DNA of 45,573 bases from assembly GCA_001563905.1 (NCBI GenBank), contig LKMO01000004.1:1-45573 (forward strand), in the 5' to 3' direction. This DNA comes from Nanohaloarchaea archaeon B1-Br10_U2g19. Lineage in GTDB: Archaea; Nanohalarchaeota; Nanosalinia; Nanosalinales; Nanosalinaceae. The position numbers and the translations under genes are program-made. Numbering within the stretch: position 1 is the stretch's first letter; each line of letters begins with the position of its first letter. Positions 9,110-18,093 of this stretch are shown here, one piece after another. The notes beneath the pieces are model-generated. The model searched no databases and had not been told where the DNA came from. It worked only from the letters and a program-made list of their open reading frames with translations.

Positions 9110-9979
9110 TTAACTGAACTCTTCAGAAACCGTATAGCTCTGATCTTCACCGTACTCAGTATAATAAGTCTCTGAAAATAACTCTAGATAACCATCTGAA
9201 GCATCCTCATCTTCAATCTCAGCCACAATATGATAACTATGTTTCACAGGTTCTCTGGTCTCCTGATCAATCCACAAATAACTTTCCAGCTTCTCAATAC
9301 TGTCATCCTCACTAAGATCCTCGGTCTCATCATTTTCAGTATCAGCTAAACTTCCAGAGCCATAAGACTCCAAAACATCTCCAAAACTCTTTCCTAAAGC
9401 TTCTACACCAGGATCCGTAGATAAGACGTATGTATCAGTGCTTCTTACTGTTTCTTGTCCTTCAAGCTCTACAGAATCAGGGTCAGCTAAATCCTCAAGA
9501 CTTCCTACACTAAGATTCAAGGGATAGCTCTCCGAAAAACCTTCCTCTTTAGATGTCAAGTTGTTCTGTTCGCCTTCCAGCGTTTTCAAAACCTGTGTCT
9601 GGTTATGTGTAACATAGTTAATGGTTTCGTAGTCTGAACTTGTAGACATACCTAATACTCCGATATCAAAGGCTCCGCTGTTTTTCAGGTAGGAAACCTC
9701 TTCAGAATAATCAAGGTAGCCTTTCGAATCTATACTTATGGAAAGACCCATCAGAAACGTATCAAAAGCCATCTTGTTTGTGCTTTCAAGCTGATAGGTC
9801 TCTATACTCTCAGCTGTCTGGAAAGAAGACTCAAGTATCTCGCCCGCAGTCTCATCAGTATCAATATCTTCAACGTTTAACTCTATGTTTTCATCAAAAC
9901 CGTCGGCTCCGGAACCGGTTATACAGCCTGATGCTAAAACTATAAGCACTAAAAGACCTGTAAGACCTAAATTATTCAT
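9110..9979 (-). CDS. Secreted lipoprotein, possible LolA/LppX-like fold
   Basis: Signal plus lipobox LVLIVLASGC; repeated acidic beta-type segments. Confidence 0.7.
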   Translation of the reverse strand: MNNLGLTGLLVLIVLASGCITGSGADGFDENIELNVEDIDTDETAGEILESSFQTAESIETYQLESTNKMAFDTFLMGLSISIDSKGYLDYSEEVSYLKNSGAFDIGVLGMSTSSDYETINYVTHNQTQVLKTLEGEQNNLTSKEEGFSESYPLNLSVGSLEDLADPDSVELEGQETVRSTDTYVLSTDPGVEALGKSFGDVLESYGSGSLADTENDETEDLSEDDSIEKLESYLWIDQETREPVKHSYHIVAEIEDEDASDGYLELFSETYYTEYGEDQSYTVSEEFS

Positions 9980-10093
9980 AAAAAACTCGTTTAATCTGGA
10001 ACCTCTTAAAATTGGTAGTTCACGTAAGTCTAGAAACGAACAAATTTTTTCAGTAAAAATAATAAGAAATAAGTAGAAAAAGAGAAGAGAAAG

Positions 10094-11026
10094 TTACTCT
10101 TCGTCTTCTTCTGACTCTTCAGAACTATCTTCCTGTTCCTCAGAATCATCGTCTTCTTCTACAGCTTCAAGATCAAGCTGTGAGTCTACACCGCGAGCGT
10201 TGGATGCTGCATAACCAATCGATTCCTCGATTGTTTCCTTGTTTGGAAGTCCTTCGGAAACTGAAACGTTTTTCGCTTTCCGTGCTGCTTCTCCAACAAT
10301 TGCCGGTGCTGTTGTAGCGTTGACAACTCCTGCATTGACTGCAAGGTTGAATGCTCCGCTTGCTGCTGCTTCAACATCTGCTCTGTACTCATCAGTATCG
10401 ATGTCAAGCTGTCCAGCTGTAAAGATCTCTCCTTCGCTGTAAGCAATCTTCAAGTCTAAACCAATCTCTAAAGGCTCAATACCCATCTGGTTCAGGATCT
10501 CTACATCGTCAGCGTCGATAGTTTCGCCTTCTTCAATGATTACTCCTGGGTTCTGGACATGGATAGTTCCATCGTCTACCTGTACTTGGAGTCCTGCGCC
10601 CTGCAGCTTTCCAAGCATAGGTCCTGGACCGATACCTGTATCTCCGTCAGGTATCTCGATATCGTTAGGAGCTACTTCTCCTCCTTGTGCGGCGGCTGAA
10701 GTCTTGTTTCTCTGAATCAGAGAGTAGAGCTGGAAAGGATCTTTCTCTGAGAAGATGAAGGCTGGCTGTACAGCTTCATTAGGATCAAGAGTTGTGATAT
10801 CCTGTTTCTCAGCGTTCTCTAATGCGATCTGCATTAGATTCTTTCTTTCCATTCTAACGTTTGCAAAGTCTTTCATCTCTTTCTTGATCTCCTGCAGCTG
10901 TTTTGCAGGTAGGCTTTGCATGTCAAGGATTCCTATTACAGGGTTTTCCTCGATCTGGTTCTGAAGCTCTTCAACGATCTGTTCTTTGTCTGCTCGTGTA
11001 AGCTTCTTTGGTACTGGCTGAACCAT
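10094..11026 (-). CDS. rpl10: Large ribosomal subunit protein P0/L10
   Basis: Archaeal L10 with domain insertion (EVAPNDIEIPDGDTGIGPGPMLGKLQGAGL) and acidic tail. Confidence 0.96.
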   Translation of the reverse strand: MVQPVPKKLTRADKEQIVEELQNQIEENPVIGILDMQSLPAKQLQEIKKEMKDFANVRMERKNLMQIALENAEKQDITTLDPNEAVQPAFIFSEKDPFQLYSLIQRNKTSAAAQGGEVAPNDIEIPDGDTGIGPGPMLGKLQGAGLQVQVDDGTIHVQNPGVIIEEGETIDADDVEILNQMGIEPLEIGLDLKIAYSEGEIFTAGQLDIDTDEYRADVEAAASGAFNLAVNAGVVNATTAPAIVGEAARKAKNVSVSEGLPNKETIEESIGYAASNARGVDSQLDLEAVEEDDDSEEQEDSSEESEEDEE

Positions 11027-11652
11027 TAGTTATCCACCTCTACTGGTTTACCCATAGTTGTCTTTACTAGGACAGATTTGATGTTGTTCTGTCCGTTAGG
11101 TAGCTCTCTTTCAACGAATTCGTAGACTGCTGAAGCGTTTCTGCTTACGTTGTCTACGTCTTGTTCTTCGTTACCTACTTTTAGCTGTAGGAGTGGAGCT
11201 TCTTTGAGTCTGAGTGTTACTGTGTTTCTCAGGGACTCGATGTCTTCTGTTGGGTCTTCTCCTGGAGGGACTGGATCCGGCATCATGTTTCTTGGTCCGA
11301 ATACCTGTCCTAGGTGTTGACCGATCTTAGGCATCAGAGGTGCTTCTGCTAGAAGGAATGAGAACTCTTCTGCTAGGTCTTTAGCTAGTGAAGGATCTTC
11401 ATACATCTCTTCTAGTTCATCTTCGCTTACTTCTCTGTCTGCGTTGTCAACTTGGCTTGCTAGTGTGTCTCCGATTACCGCGATCTTTACTTCTTCGTCT
11501 GCTTGGTAAGGAAGCTTCAGATCTTCGTTGATACGGTTGTCTGGATCGGAAAGATCTAGATCTTTGAAGTTGACGATTAGATCGATGCTTTCTGTAAAGT
11601 TTCTGTCTTCGCCGTCGTCGATAGCTTGTTCTACTGCTTGTTCAAAGTTCAT
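11026..11652 (-). CDS. rpl1: Large ribosomal subunit protein L1
   Basis: MPKIGQHLGQVFGPRNMMPDP is characteristic of archaeal L1; gene order. Confidence 0.96.
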   Translation of the reverse strand: MNFEQAVEQAIDDGEDRNFTESIDLIVNFKDLDLSDPDNRINEDLKLPYQADEEVKIAVIGDTLASQVDNADREVSEDELEEMYEDPSLAKDLAEEFSFLLAEAPLMPKIGQHLGQVFGPRNMMPDPVPPGEDPTEDIESLRNTVTLRLKEAPLLQLKVGNEEQDVDNVSRNASAVYEFVERELPNGQNNIKSVLVKTTMGKPVEVDN

Positions 11653-11667
11653 TTTCTGTTTTCACCT

Positions 11668-12165
11668 CTAGATTCCTTCTTCCGCTTGTAGGCGGTCGTC
11701 GAATTTTCCTTCGTCGATTTGTTGTTGTACTTCGTAGGCATCTTCTCCTTCGATAGTTATACCCATGCTCTGAGCTGTACCCATCACTTCTTTTACTGCT
11801 CCTCTTAGATCCATTGCAAGAAGATCTGATTCTTTCATCCTTGCAACTTTACAGACCTGTTCGAAGCTCATGTCCGCAACTTTGTTCTTGTTAGGTTCGC
11901 CGGAACCGCTTGCGATTCCTAGCTCGTCCTTGATCAGTGCGGCCATTGGAGGTTTACCGACTTCTACGGTAAAGTCTCCGGTTTCTTCATCGACTTCTAC
12001 GTCGACAGGTACTTCCATGCCTTCAAAGTCCTTGGTTTTCTCGTTTATTGCTGACACGACCTCTCCTACGTCGGCGGGCAAAGGCCCTAGTTCCGGTCCG
12101 AGAGGAGGTCCTGCGGAGGCTGAGCCTCCTTCTACCAGCGTGTTTATGGTAGTCTTGTCTCCCAT
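11668..12165 (-). CDS. rpl11: Large ribosomal subunit protein L11
   Basis: LVEGGSASAGPPLGPELGPL; QVCKVARMKESDLLAMDLRGAVKEVMGTAQSMG. Confidence 0.97.
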   Translation of the reverse strand: MGDKTTINTLVEGGSASAGPPLGPELGPLPADVGEVVSAINEKTKDFEGMEVPVDVEVDEETGDFTVEVGKPPMAALIKDELGIASGSGEPNKNKVADMSFEQVCKVARMKESDLLAMDLRGAVKEVMGTAQSMGITIEGEDAYEVQQQIDEGKFDDRLQAEEGI

Positions 12166-12201
12166 TGTTGTTTTGTCACCTTTTGTAGTATTGAATTAGT
12201 T

Positions 12202-12636
12202 TTATTGTTGTGCTTTTCTTCTTACCGTGTCCACATCGACTGTTGTCGGAATTGGTACCGCTGCGTCCAGGAGTTCGATTGTTACTTCTCTGTTTGTATC
12301 GTCAATCCTGTTGATCTTTGCTTCTTCTCCTTTGAACGGTCCGCCGACTACTTCTACTTTGTCTCCGACTTCAAGCTTGATCTCTTCCTCTTCTTCGCTT
12401 AGGTATTTCTCGATCTGTTCAACATCTACTTCGTCGTTGATTATTCCTCTGAGATGTCGTACTTCGCTTGAAAGTTCTTCGATAGCTTTTTCGCTTCCTT
12501 CAATGAAGATATATCCTTTCAGGTCTTCTGGATGGAAAACCGCGTTTATATCCAAGTTCTTAGACTTGATCTTAGTGTTAAGTTCTTTGATTGCGGTCTT
12601 TTCTCTTCCACGTGTGGTTCTGGCGGTAAGTATCAT
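12202..12636 (-). CDS. spt5: Transcription elongation factor Spt5 (NusG)
   Basis: NGN domain plus KOW motif VGDKVEVVGGPFKGEEAKI. Confidence 0.95.
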   Translation of the reverse strand: MILTARTTRGREKTAIKELNTKIKSKNLDINAVFHPEDLKGYIFIEGSEKAIEELSSEVRHLRGIINDEVDVEQIEKYLSEEEEEIKLEVGDKVEVVGGPFKGEEAKINRIDDTNREVTIELLDAAVPIPTTVDVDTVRRKAQQ

Positions 12637-12642
12637 CTTGTT

Positions 12643-12849
12643 TTATCCTAGTAGTAGTTGTGGTAATAGATTTGATGCTAGGTAGAAGACGAATCCTATG
12701 AAACCGATTAAGATTATTCCTGCTCCTGTAACTTTTGCAGCCATTGAGAACTCTTCTCTATCCGGCTTGGTAGAGATTTGGAGCACTCTCTTGTACTCGT
12801 TGATTTTAGATTTCAACTCGTTCTTCCATTTTTTTGGTTCAAACTTCAT
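12643..12849 (-). CDS. secE: Preprotein translocase subunit SecE
   Basis: 68 aa, single C-terminal TM, located directly before spt5. Confidence 0.88.
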   Translation of the reverse strand: MKFEPKKWKNELKSKINEYKRVLQISTKPDREEFSMAAKVTGAGIILIGFIGFVFYLASNLLPQLLLG

Positions 12850-12950
12850 GAGTCTTCTACACCTGTAAAGACCCCGATATCGTTAGTTAGAGAACTAGAA
12901 ACTACTGTACTAGTTCCCTCCCATCAGAGATGGTTCGAACGGGGTTATAC
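12850..12950 (-). ncRNA. Structured 5' leader of the secE-spt5-rpl11-rpl1-rpl10 operon, riboswitch-like candidate
   Basis: Minus-strand RNA: P1 ACCCCG/CGGGGU, P2 CCAUC-UCU-GAUGG, P3 AGGGAACUAG/CUAGUUCUCU; alternative hairpin GGGUCUU/AAGACUC encloses AGGUG; TATA box at suitable distance upstream. Confidence 0.6.
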
Positions 12951-12970
12951 TAATTTAGAAAAGCGATACG

Positions 12971-12982
12971 AATTTTTATAAG
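12971..12982 (-). promoter_or_regulatory. Putative TATA box for the secE operon
   Basis: Minus strand CTTATAAAAATT, placing the predicted start near 12950. Confidence 0.6.
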
Positions 12983-13029
12983 AGGTTCTACTTTTGAAGA
13001 CTTTTAGCGTAGAATACTAGTTCTCTTTG

Positions 13030-13614
13030 TTATACTACTTCGCTTCCTGCATAGGAAGTATCCGAAATCTTGTTTGAAAGTATGTTCTGAAGCTCTTTAG
13101 GCTGTTCAACAAATCTTATTTTGAAGCTTTCCTGTTTAGATCCTGCTGTGTTCAAAATTATATTGCCTGTATCGAAAGGTCTCATAGATAGAGGCTGCTC
13201 CAGCTCTATATCGGTTATCTCATCAAACCTAATCATATTCTTAGAATGGTGTATGAACTGGTGCGAGATCTCTATACCGTCAGGACTTATGATGTAGCTA
13301 GTTTTGTCCAGATGTTTGTAGAGAAGTACGAGCCACATTAAGGATCCTCCTACAAACAGTAGACCGAAACCAAACAGGAACATTACTCCGCTAGGAACGC
13401 CCAGCATTTCGTAAAACCCTTGGTTTATCATTAACCAAGTAAGAGCAAATACTGCTATACCATAAGGAATCAAAGCTATCTTCACTTTATCAAACGGAGG
13501 TCCATCACCTCTACGCCGTCTCATCTCTCTTTTCTTACTGTTTCTTCCAGATTGGAGATAATACATTATACCTGACAGTTTGTGAGGCTTCAGTGTTTTT
13601 ACTTCTCTTTCCAT
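13030..13614 (-). CDS. Bacterial PH-like (YdbS/YdbT-like) membrane protein
   Basis: Two TMs then PH-like domain (MRPFDTGNIILNTAGSKQESFKIRFVEQPKELQ). Confidence 0.75.
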   Translation of the reverse strand: MEREVKTLKPHKLSGIMYYLQSGRNSKKREMRRRRGDGPPFDKVKIALIPYGIAVFALTWLMINQGFYEMLGVPSGVMFLFGFGLLFVGGSLMWLVLLYKHLDKTSYIISPDGIEISHQFIHHSKNMIRFDEITDIELEQPLSMRPFDTGNIILNTAGSKQESFKIRFVEQPKELQNILSNKISDTSYAGSEVV

Positions 13615-14072
13615 ATAATGTCCCTAAGCTCGTTGTAATTTTCTTCAGGCTGTTTAATATATCTTATTTTAATTTTGTGGGTATTTGTTCCGGCCGTATT
13701 AATGTTTACATTACCTGTACCGAATGTTCTCTGGTTCAAAGGCTTGTCATAACTTATATCGGTTACACGGTCGTAGGCCACGTTTTTCTGAGTAATACTT
13801 AACCAGCCTTCATAGAACTCTATCTCTTTCTCATAAAACCGGTACTCAGTATTTTTCAGTATGAAGTAGCTCCGTGCCTCCAAAGCTGTGAATCCGGTTA
13901 CAGCTATAATAAATGCGTAGAAAACCACATTTGTGACTAGGTTCTCATTTAGAAGTACAGAACCTGCTATAACTCCGATTACAACTGCGAAAAGCATGTT
14001 TTTTCCGGATTCGTTGATGAAACCGGACTTGAGGTCAGGTTTAACAGTTTTCACATGGTTCCTACTGGCCAT
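13599..14072 (-). CDS. Bacterial PH-like membrane protein, paralog of 13030-13614
   Basis: Two TMs; NQRTFGTGNVNINTAGTNTHKIKIRYIKQPEE; overlaps the next gene. Confidence 0.75.
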   Translation of the reverse strand: MASRNHVKTVKPDLKSGFINESGKNMLFAVVIGVIAGSVLLNENLVTNVVFYAFIIAVTGFTALEARSYFILKNTEYRFYEKEIEFYEGWLSITQKNVAYDRVTDISYDKPLNQRTFGTGNVNINTAGTNTHKIKIRYIKQPEENYNELRDIIWKEK

Positions 14073-14117
14073 AAGTCTGTACTTACATACTGCTAGTTAG
14101 TAAATAATATTCAGGTT

Positions 14118-14375
14118 TTAGAATATTTCAACATCAGCAAACAGTTGCTGTGTCTTTTCAGTACCTAAAATCAGGTAGATAAGCCAGCCAAGAGGTATAA
14201 ACCAGATTATTACGAGGTAGATTATACGTTGTTCGGATGTTAGATCTGCTCTTACAAGCACTCGGTAGGTAGCGTACAGCTTTCCGACGATCTCGATAAA
14301 TCCGTACAGAAGTGCTAGGACGAACATGGTTGAGACAAATCCTACCCCGAGAACAGAGGCAACAACATCGATCAT
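14118..14375 (-). CDS. Small two-TM protein, PLDc_N-like
   Basis: 85 aa; IIYLVIIWFIPLGWLIYLILG resembles phospholipase-D nuclease N-terminal segment. Confidence 0.55.
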   Translation of the reverse strand: MIDVVASVLGVGFVSTMFVLALLYGFIEIVGKLYATYRVLVRADLTSEQRIIYLVIIWFIPLGWLIYLILGTEKTQQLFADVEIF

Positions 14376-14388
14376 ATTTCTCTAATTA

Positions 14389-15132
14389 CTAGTCTAATGT
14401 TAAGTCAGTTTTGGGAACTTCGTCATAAAGTATGTTCAGCAGTTTTTCTGTATCGTCCCGGTATCTTCTGAGATGGAGTTCGGAGCTGTTTTCATACGCC
14501 TTTATTTCGGCACCAGGCACTTCGTGATTAAAGGTTACCTGGTCTTCATAGACGTCAGGAGGGCTACATCCCTCGGGGGTGGCTACAGCATCTGCACTAT
14601 AGGCGTGCTGGAACTCTATATCTTCATCTAGAACAGTTGCAAGTCTTTCTACGTCCTCAATACTTAGATTATTTCCGGCACAGTACTTTACCTCTCTGTT
14701 TGAGCTTATATAGGTTCCATCATTAAGTTTTATGCTGTCAACAATCCGTTCTGGCTCTAAGTCTTCCAAAATATTTTTAGACAAGTACTCTAACTCAAAC
14801 TTTGTGAATTTTTGGTCGTCGAGAGGTCCGAGATTATAGGACTCTTCTGCCTTACGGTTGTATCTCTCTAGAAGCTGGTAGGCGCCTATGCTAAGAGGTT
14901 CTTCTTCTCCAAGCAAGCTGTTCTGTCCTTTCTTGTCAGCTATCTCCTCTATATTCTCGATTTTGTAGTCGGGGTCTGAGAAGAAAAATACTTTAGACTT
15001 TTCGAGGGAGCTGAAAGCTATTTCAAAATGTTTCTTAACACGTTCAGAGATGTACTCGTCGATCTCTTCTTCTAGTTCTGAAGGGTAGTCGTCCTCTAAG
15101 AAAAAACGGTGGAGATCAAGAGAGGAGTACAT
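14389..15132 (-). CDS. Hypothetical protein
   Basis: 247-aa ORF filling the interval, co-directional. Confidence 0.65.
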   Translation of the reverse strand: MYSSLDLHRFFLEDDYPSELEEEIDEYISERVKKHFEIAFSSLEKSKVFFFSDPDYKIENIEEIADKKGQNSLLGEEEPLSIGAYQLLERYNRKAEESYNLGPLDDQKFTKFELEYLSKNILEDLEPERIVDSIKLNDGTYISSNREVKYCAGNNLSIEDVERLATVLDEDIEFQHAYSADAVATPEGCSPPDVYEDQVTFNHEVPGAEIKAYENSSELHLRRYRDDTEKLLNILYDEVPKTDLTLD

Positions 15133-15153
15133 AAGAAAGGATTTACTCCTTCT

Positions 15154-16266
15154 CTAGATAAATTCTACTCCTAGCTCTTTCTCGATCTCTTCTTCGTATT
15201 CGTCGCTGTGAGTCTTTTCCGGTCCGTAGATCTGTGGGCTTTCTACTCCTGTTACGATTATCATTGACTGGAGTGTGTTACCCATGTCTTCTCGGACTTG
15301 TGCTCCCCAGATAACTTTTGCGTTCTGGTCTAGTTTGCCGGATACTGTGTTTACGACTTCTTGTGCTTCGTTGAGGCTTAGTGAGGTTCCTCCTGTTACG
15401 TTTACGAGTGCTCCTCTTCCGCCGTCGATATCTACATCGAGTAGTGGGTTGCTTAATGCTTTCTGTACTGCTTCTGTTGCTCTGGAGTCTGTGTCGCTTT
15501 GACCCATTCCGATCATTGCGATTCCTCCTTCGCCCATGACTGCTCTGATGTCTGCAAAGTCTAGGTTGACTAGTCCTGGTTTTGTAACTAGTTCTGTTAC
15601 GCCTTTAACTGCGTTTACAAGTATTTCGTCTGCGATCTTGAAGGCTGTGTTTAGAGAAACGTCTGGAACGATTTCTAGTAGTTTATCGTTTGGAATAACG
15701 ATTAGTGTGTCTACCACATCTTCCATTCTTTCGAGTCCGTACTCCGCGTTTTCTGCTCTTGCTTGCCCTTCCATTTCAAATGGAAGTGTTACAATTCCTA
15801 CTGTGAGCGCACCTTGTTTTTTGGCTTGTTGAGCGATTACAGGTGCAGATCCTGTACCTGTTCCTCCTCCAAGTCCACAGGTGATGAATACCATGTCTGC
15901 GCCGTCAACTGACTCTTTTACTTTTTGCTGAGACTCTTTTGCAGATTCTTCTCCTACTTTAGGATCCGCTCCTGCTCCAAGCCCTCCTGTAAGCTCTTTT
16001 CCAATTAAAACTTTTTTGTCTGCATTAGCATAGAGAAGATCTTGAGCATCAGTGTTCATTGCGATTGTCTCGCAACCTTCTATACCTACTTCGACAAGTC
16101 TGGAGATAGTATTGTTTCCAGCTCCTCCTGAACCGATTACTTTGATGTCGGCTTTTCTTTTTTGGATTAACTGTTCCAGTTCTTCGTCTATATCGTGGTT
16201 TTTCTGCTTAGATTGCGGTACGCTTCCTGTATCGTTCTGACGTGCTTGTTTAATTTTATCTTCCAT
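15154..16266 (-). CDS. ftsZ: Cell division protein FtsZ
   Basis: [28 protein letters not shown] tubulin signature, [13 protein letters not shown]. Confidence 0.98.
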   Translation of the reverse strand: MEDKIKQARQNDTGSVPQSKQKNHDIDEELEQLIQKRKADIKVIGSGGAGNNTISRLVEVGIEGCETIAMNTDAQDLLYANADKKVLIGKELTGGLGAGADPKVGEESAKESQQKVKESVDGADMVFITCGLGGGTGTGSAPVIAQQAKKQGALTVGIVTLPFEMEGQARAENAEYGLERMEDVVDTLIVIPNDKLLEIVPDVSLNTAFKIADEILVNAVKGVTELVTKPGLVNLDFADIRAVMGEGGIAMIGMGQSDTDSRATEAVQKALSNPLLDVDIDGGRGALVNVTGGTSLSLNEAQEVVNTVSGKLDQNAKVIWGAQVREDMGNTLQSMIIVTGVESPQIYGPEKTHSDEYEEEIEKELGVEFI

Positions 16267-16382
16267 GGACGAGAACCCTTAGTGTTGTTATGTATAAGAG
16301 GTTATCACCAATCTATATAAATTTGGTCTTTCTCTCTCGGGTAAAAATAAGTGTTTGACAGGTGTAAGCCGGTTTAATGGCT

Positions 16383-17042
16383 TTAATCCTGCTCTACAAA
16401 CTCAACTTCGAGATCAGTGTAGTCCTCGATCTCTTGTTTAACCTTTTCCCTAAGCTCTTCAGGTAGTTCGTGAACATGGTCTCCGTGGCTGTGGCTCTTA
16501 GGAATCTTCACAGTACCGTCTTCGAACTCTGCGTCTCCGCCATGTCCTACACGGTAGCTGTAGATATGTTCTGCGATCTCTTCGTCGTCTTCAACCTTTT
16601 CAACAACTTCTACATCGTACTCAAGTGTTTTACCTGCTAGAGGATGGTTGAAGTCTATTCTGACTCTGCCGCTTCCTACAGAGATTACTTTTCCTCTCTG
16701 GTTTCCAATCATTAGTTCTTCTCCAGGCCTTACGTTTACGCCTTGTTTTTTGAACTCTTTCTCAGGATAAGTTTCAACTTTGTCGCTGTCACGGTCACCG
16801 TAACCTTTCTCCGGTTCGACTTCGATAGTTTTTTCGTCTCCGACATCCATGTCTTCAAGCGCTTCTTCAAATCCTTCTATTACGTAGTCCTCTCCTATCA
16901 GGACAGGGATTGGATCGTAGTTTGCGTCTTCTCTTTTGATACCTTTATCTTCAGCAATATCTTCGTATGTAAGATCAAAGATTTCGCCGTCTGTTCTTCC
17001 AATATAATCTACAAGTACTAGATCTCCTTTTTCCATTGTCAC
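16383..17042 (-). CDS. FKBP-type peptidyl-prolyl isomerase, long archaeal SlyD-like
   Basis: KGDLVLVDYIGRTDGEIFDLT, VIEGFEEALEDMDVGDEKTI, FNHPLAGKTLEYDVEVV. Confidence 0.94.
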   Translation of the reverse strand: MTMEKGDLVLVDYIGRTDGEIFDLTYEDIAEDKGIKREDANYDPIPVLIGEDYVIEGFEEALEDMDVGDEKTIEVEPEKGYGDRDSDKVETYPEKEFKKQGVNVRPGEELMIGNQRGKVISVGSGRVRIDFNHPLAGKTLEYDVEVVEKVEDDEEIAEHIYSYRVGHGGDAEFEDGTVKIPKSHSHGDHVHELPEELREKVKQEIEDYTDLEVEFVEQD

Positions 17043-17124
17043 AGAAACTCAAACATCAACGAATAGTTAAAAGCGCTGTGTTTTCTCTTACAGTGATTGT
17101 TAAAAATATTAGTAGACTAAACCC

Positions 17125-17394
17125 GTGTTTATGGACTGGGTTGAACAGCTTCCAGACAGGATTCAGGTATCGCTTAACTCCTTACTAGAACAAGTAGACA
17201 ACCATGAGGACGCCTATATGGATGCGCAGAACGTTTCAGTAGGACAGATCTGGGTTGCAATGGCGTTGATGAATGAAAGAGTTCAGAAACTAGAGGAACT
17301 GGTTTCAGCTCAGAGAAAAGCACTTAACGAGGAAAACGTTGAAGTCGATAAACATTTAGATCAGAGACTTAAGGAAAGCTTGAAACGTTACTAA
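17125..17394 (+). CDS. Small coiled-coil hypothetical protein
   Basis: 89-aa ORF; start could instead be ATG at 17131. Confidence 0.6.
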   Translation: MFMDWVEQLPDRIQVSLNSLLEQVDNHEDAYMDAQNVSVGQIWVAMALMNERVQKLEELVSAQRKALNEENVEVDKHLDQRLKESLKRY

Positions 17395-18041
17395 GCCTCT
17401 TCAAAAAGCTTTACTCCTTTCTCTCTTAGAAACTCTTCATCAGTCTCATCGAAATACTTCTCAAAGACGAATACTTTTCCGCCATAGTTATCTTCGATGT
17501 AGTCATGGATCTGTTCTGCATCAGCTCTAACGTTTTCATCATCGGCTAGACGGTAACGCTCATTTTCTTTATCTAGATAACCTATTTCGCTAAGTATTTC
17601 AAGCTCTTCAGATAGATCTAATGCGGTGTAACGTTCAATTTCTTCAGAATTATAGTCAGGCCTCTTTAAATCGTGTGAAACTGCCTCTCCGTAACTTTTG
17701 AGCGCAGCATAAGCTCTTTCAATACGTGCTAAAGGAGGTTTTTCATCCCAGTCGTTTTCAGAAGGATAGTTGACAAAAACACCTGTGAAATTATGGTCGA
17801 TATCTTGTATGGTATCGTATCTTTCCATTGCTTTTTCTGCAATACTTTCAATCTCTCTAACACCTTTTTCACTAGGTGTTATAGATAATTTTTCTCCAAC
17901 TGAATCTATATCAAGTATATCGCGGTCTCTAAGGTATAGAAGCTCGTTTCTGAAATCTGCGCTCAGTTTATCTTCTAAAACTTCTCTACTGGTGCCGTTA
18001 TCTATACCGTACTCAAGCCTTTCTTTACCGATAAAAGCCAT
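17391..18041 (-). CDS. Hypothetical protein, paralog of 18094-18933
   Basis: NELLYLRDRDILDI shared with neighbour; winged-helix-like segment. Confidence 0.65.
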   Translation of the reverse strand: MAFIGKERLEYGIDNGTSREVLEDKLSADFRNELLYLRDRDILDIDSVGEKLSITPSEKGVREIESIAEKAMERYDTIQDIDHNFTGVFVNYPSENDWDEKPPLARIERAYAALKSYGEAVSHDLKRPDYNSEEIERYTALDLSEELEILSEIGYLDKENERYRLADDENVRADAEQIHDYIEDNYGGKVFVFEKYFDETDEEFLREKGVKLFEEA

Positions 18042-18093
18042 TACTTTGTAGGCTTTTACGGGACAGACTTGGTTTTCGTAAGTAATTTTTTGA

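Noticed and set aside
12227-12685. 152-aa plus-strand ORF opposite spt5
   Set aside because: Covers clearly coding spt5; Ser/Ile-rich composition typical of a reverse-complement artefact.
12871-12945. Possible tRNA gene: 75 nt with ACCCCG/CGGGGT ends and GGTTCGAAC resembling a T-loop
   Set aside because: No canonical cloverleaf: the T-stem does not pair around TTCGAAC, no 7-nt anticodon loop and no D-arm. Promoter direction and G-U pairing favour a minus-strand mRNA leader.
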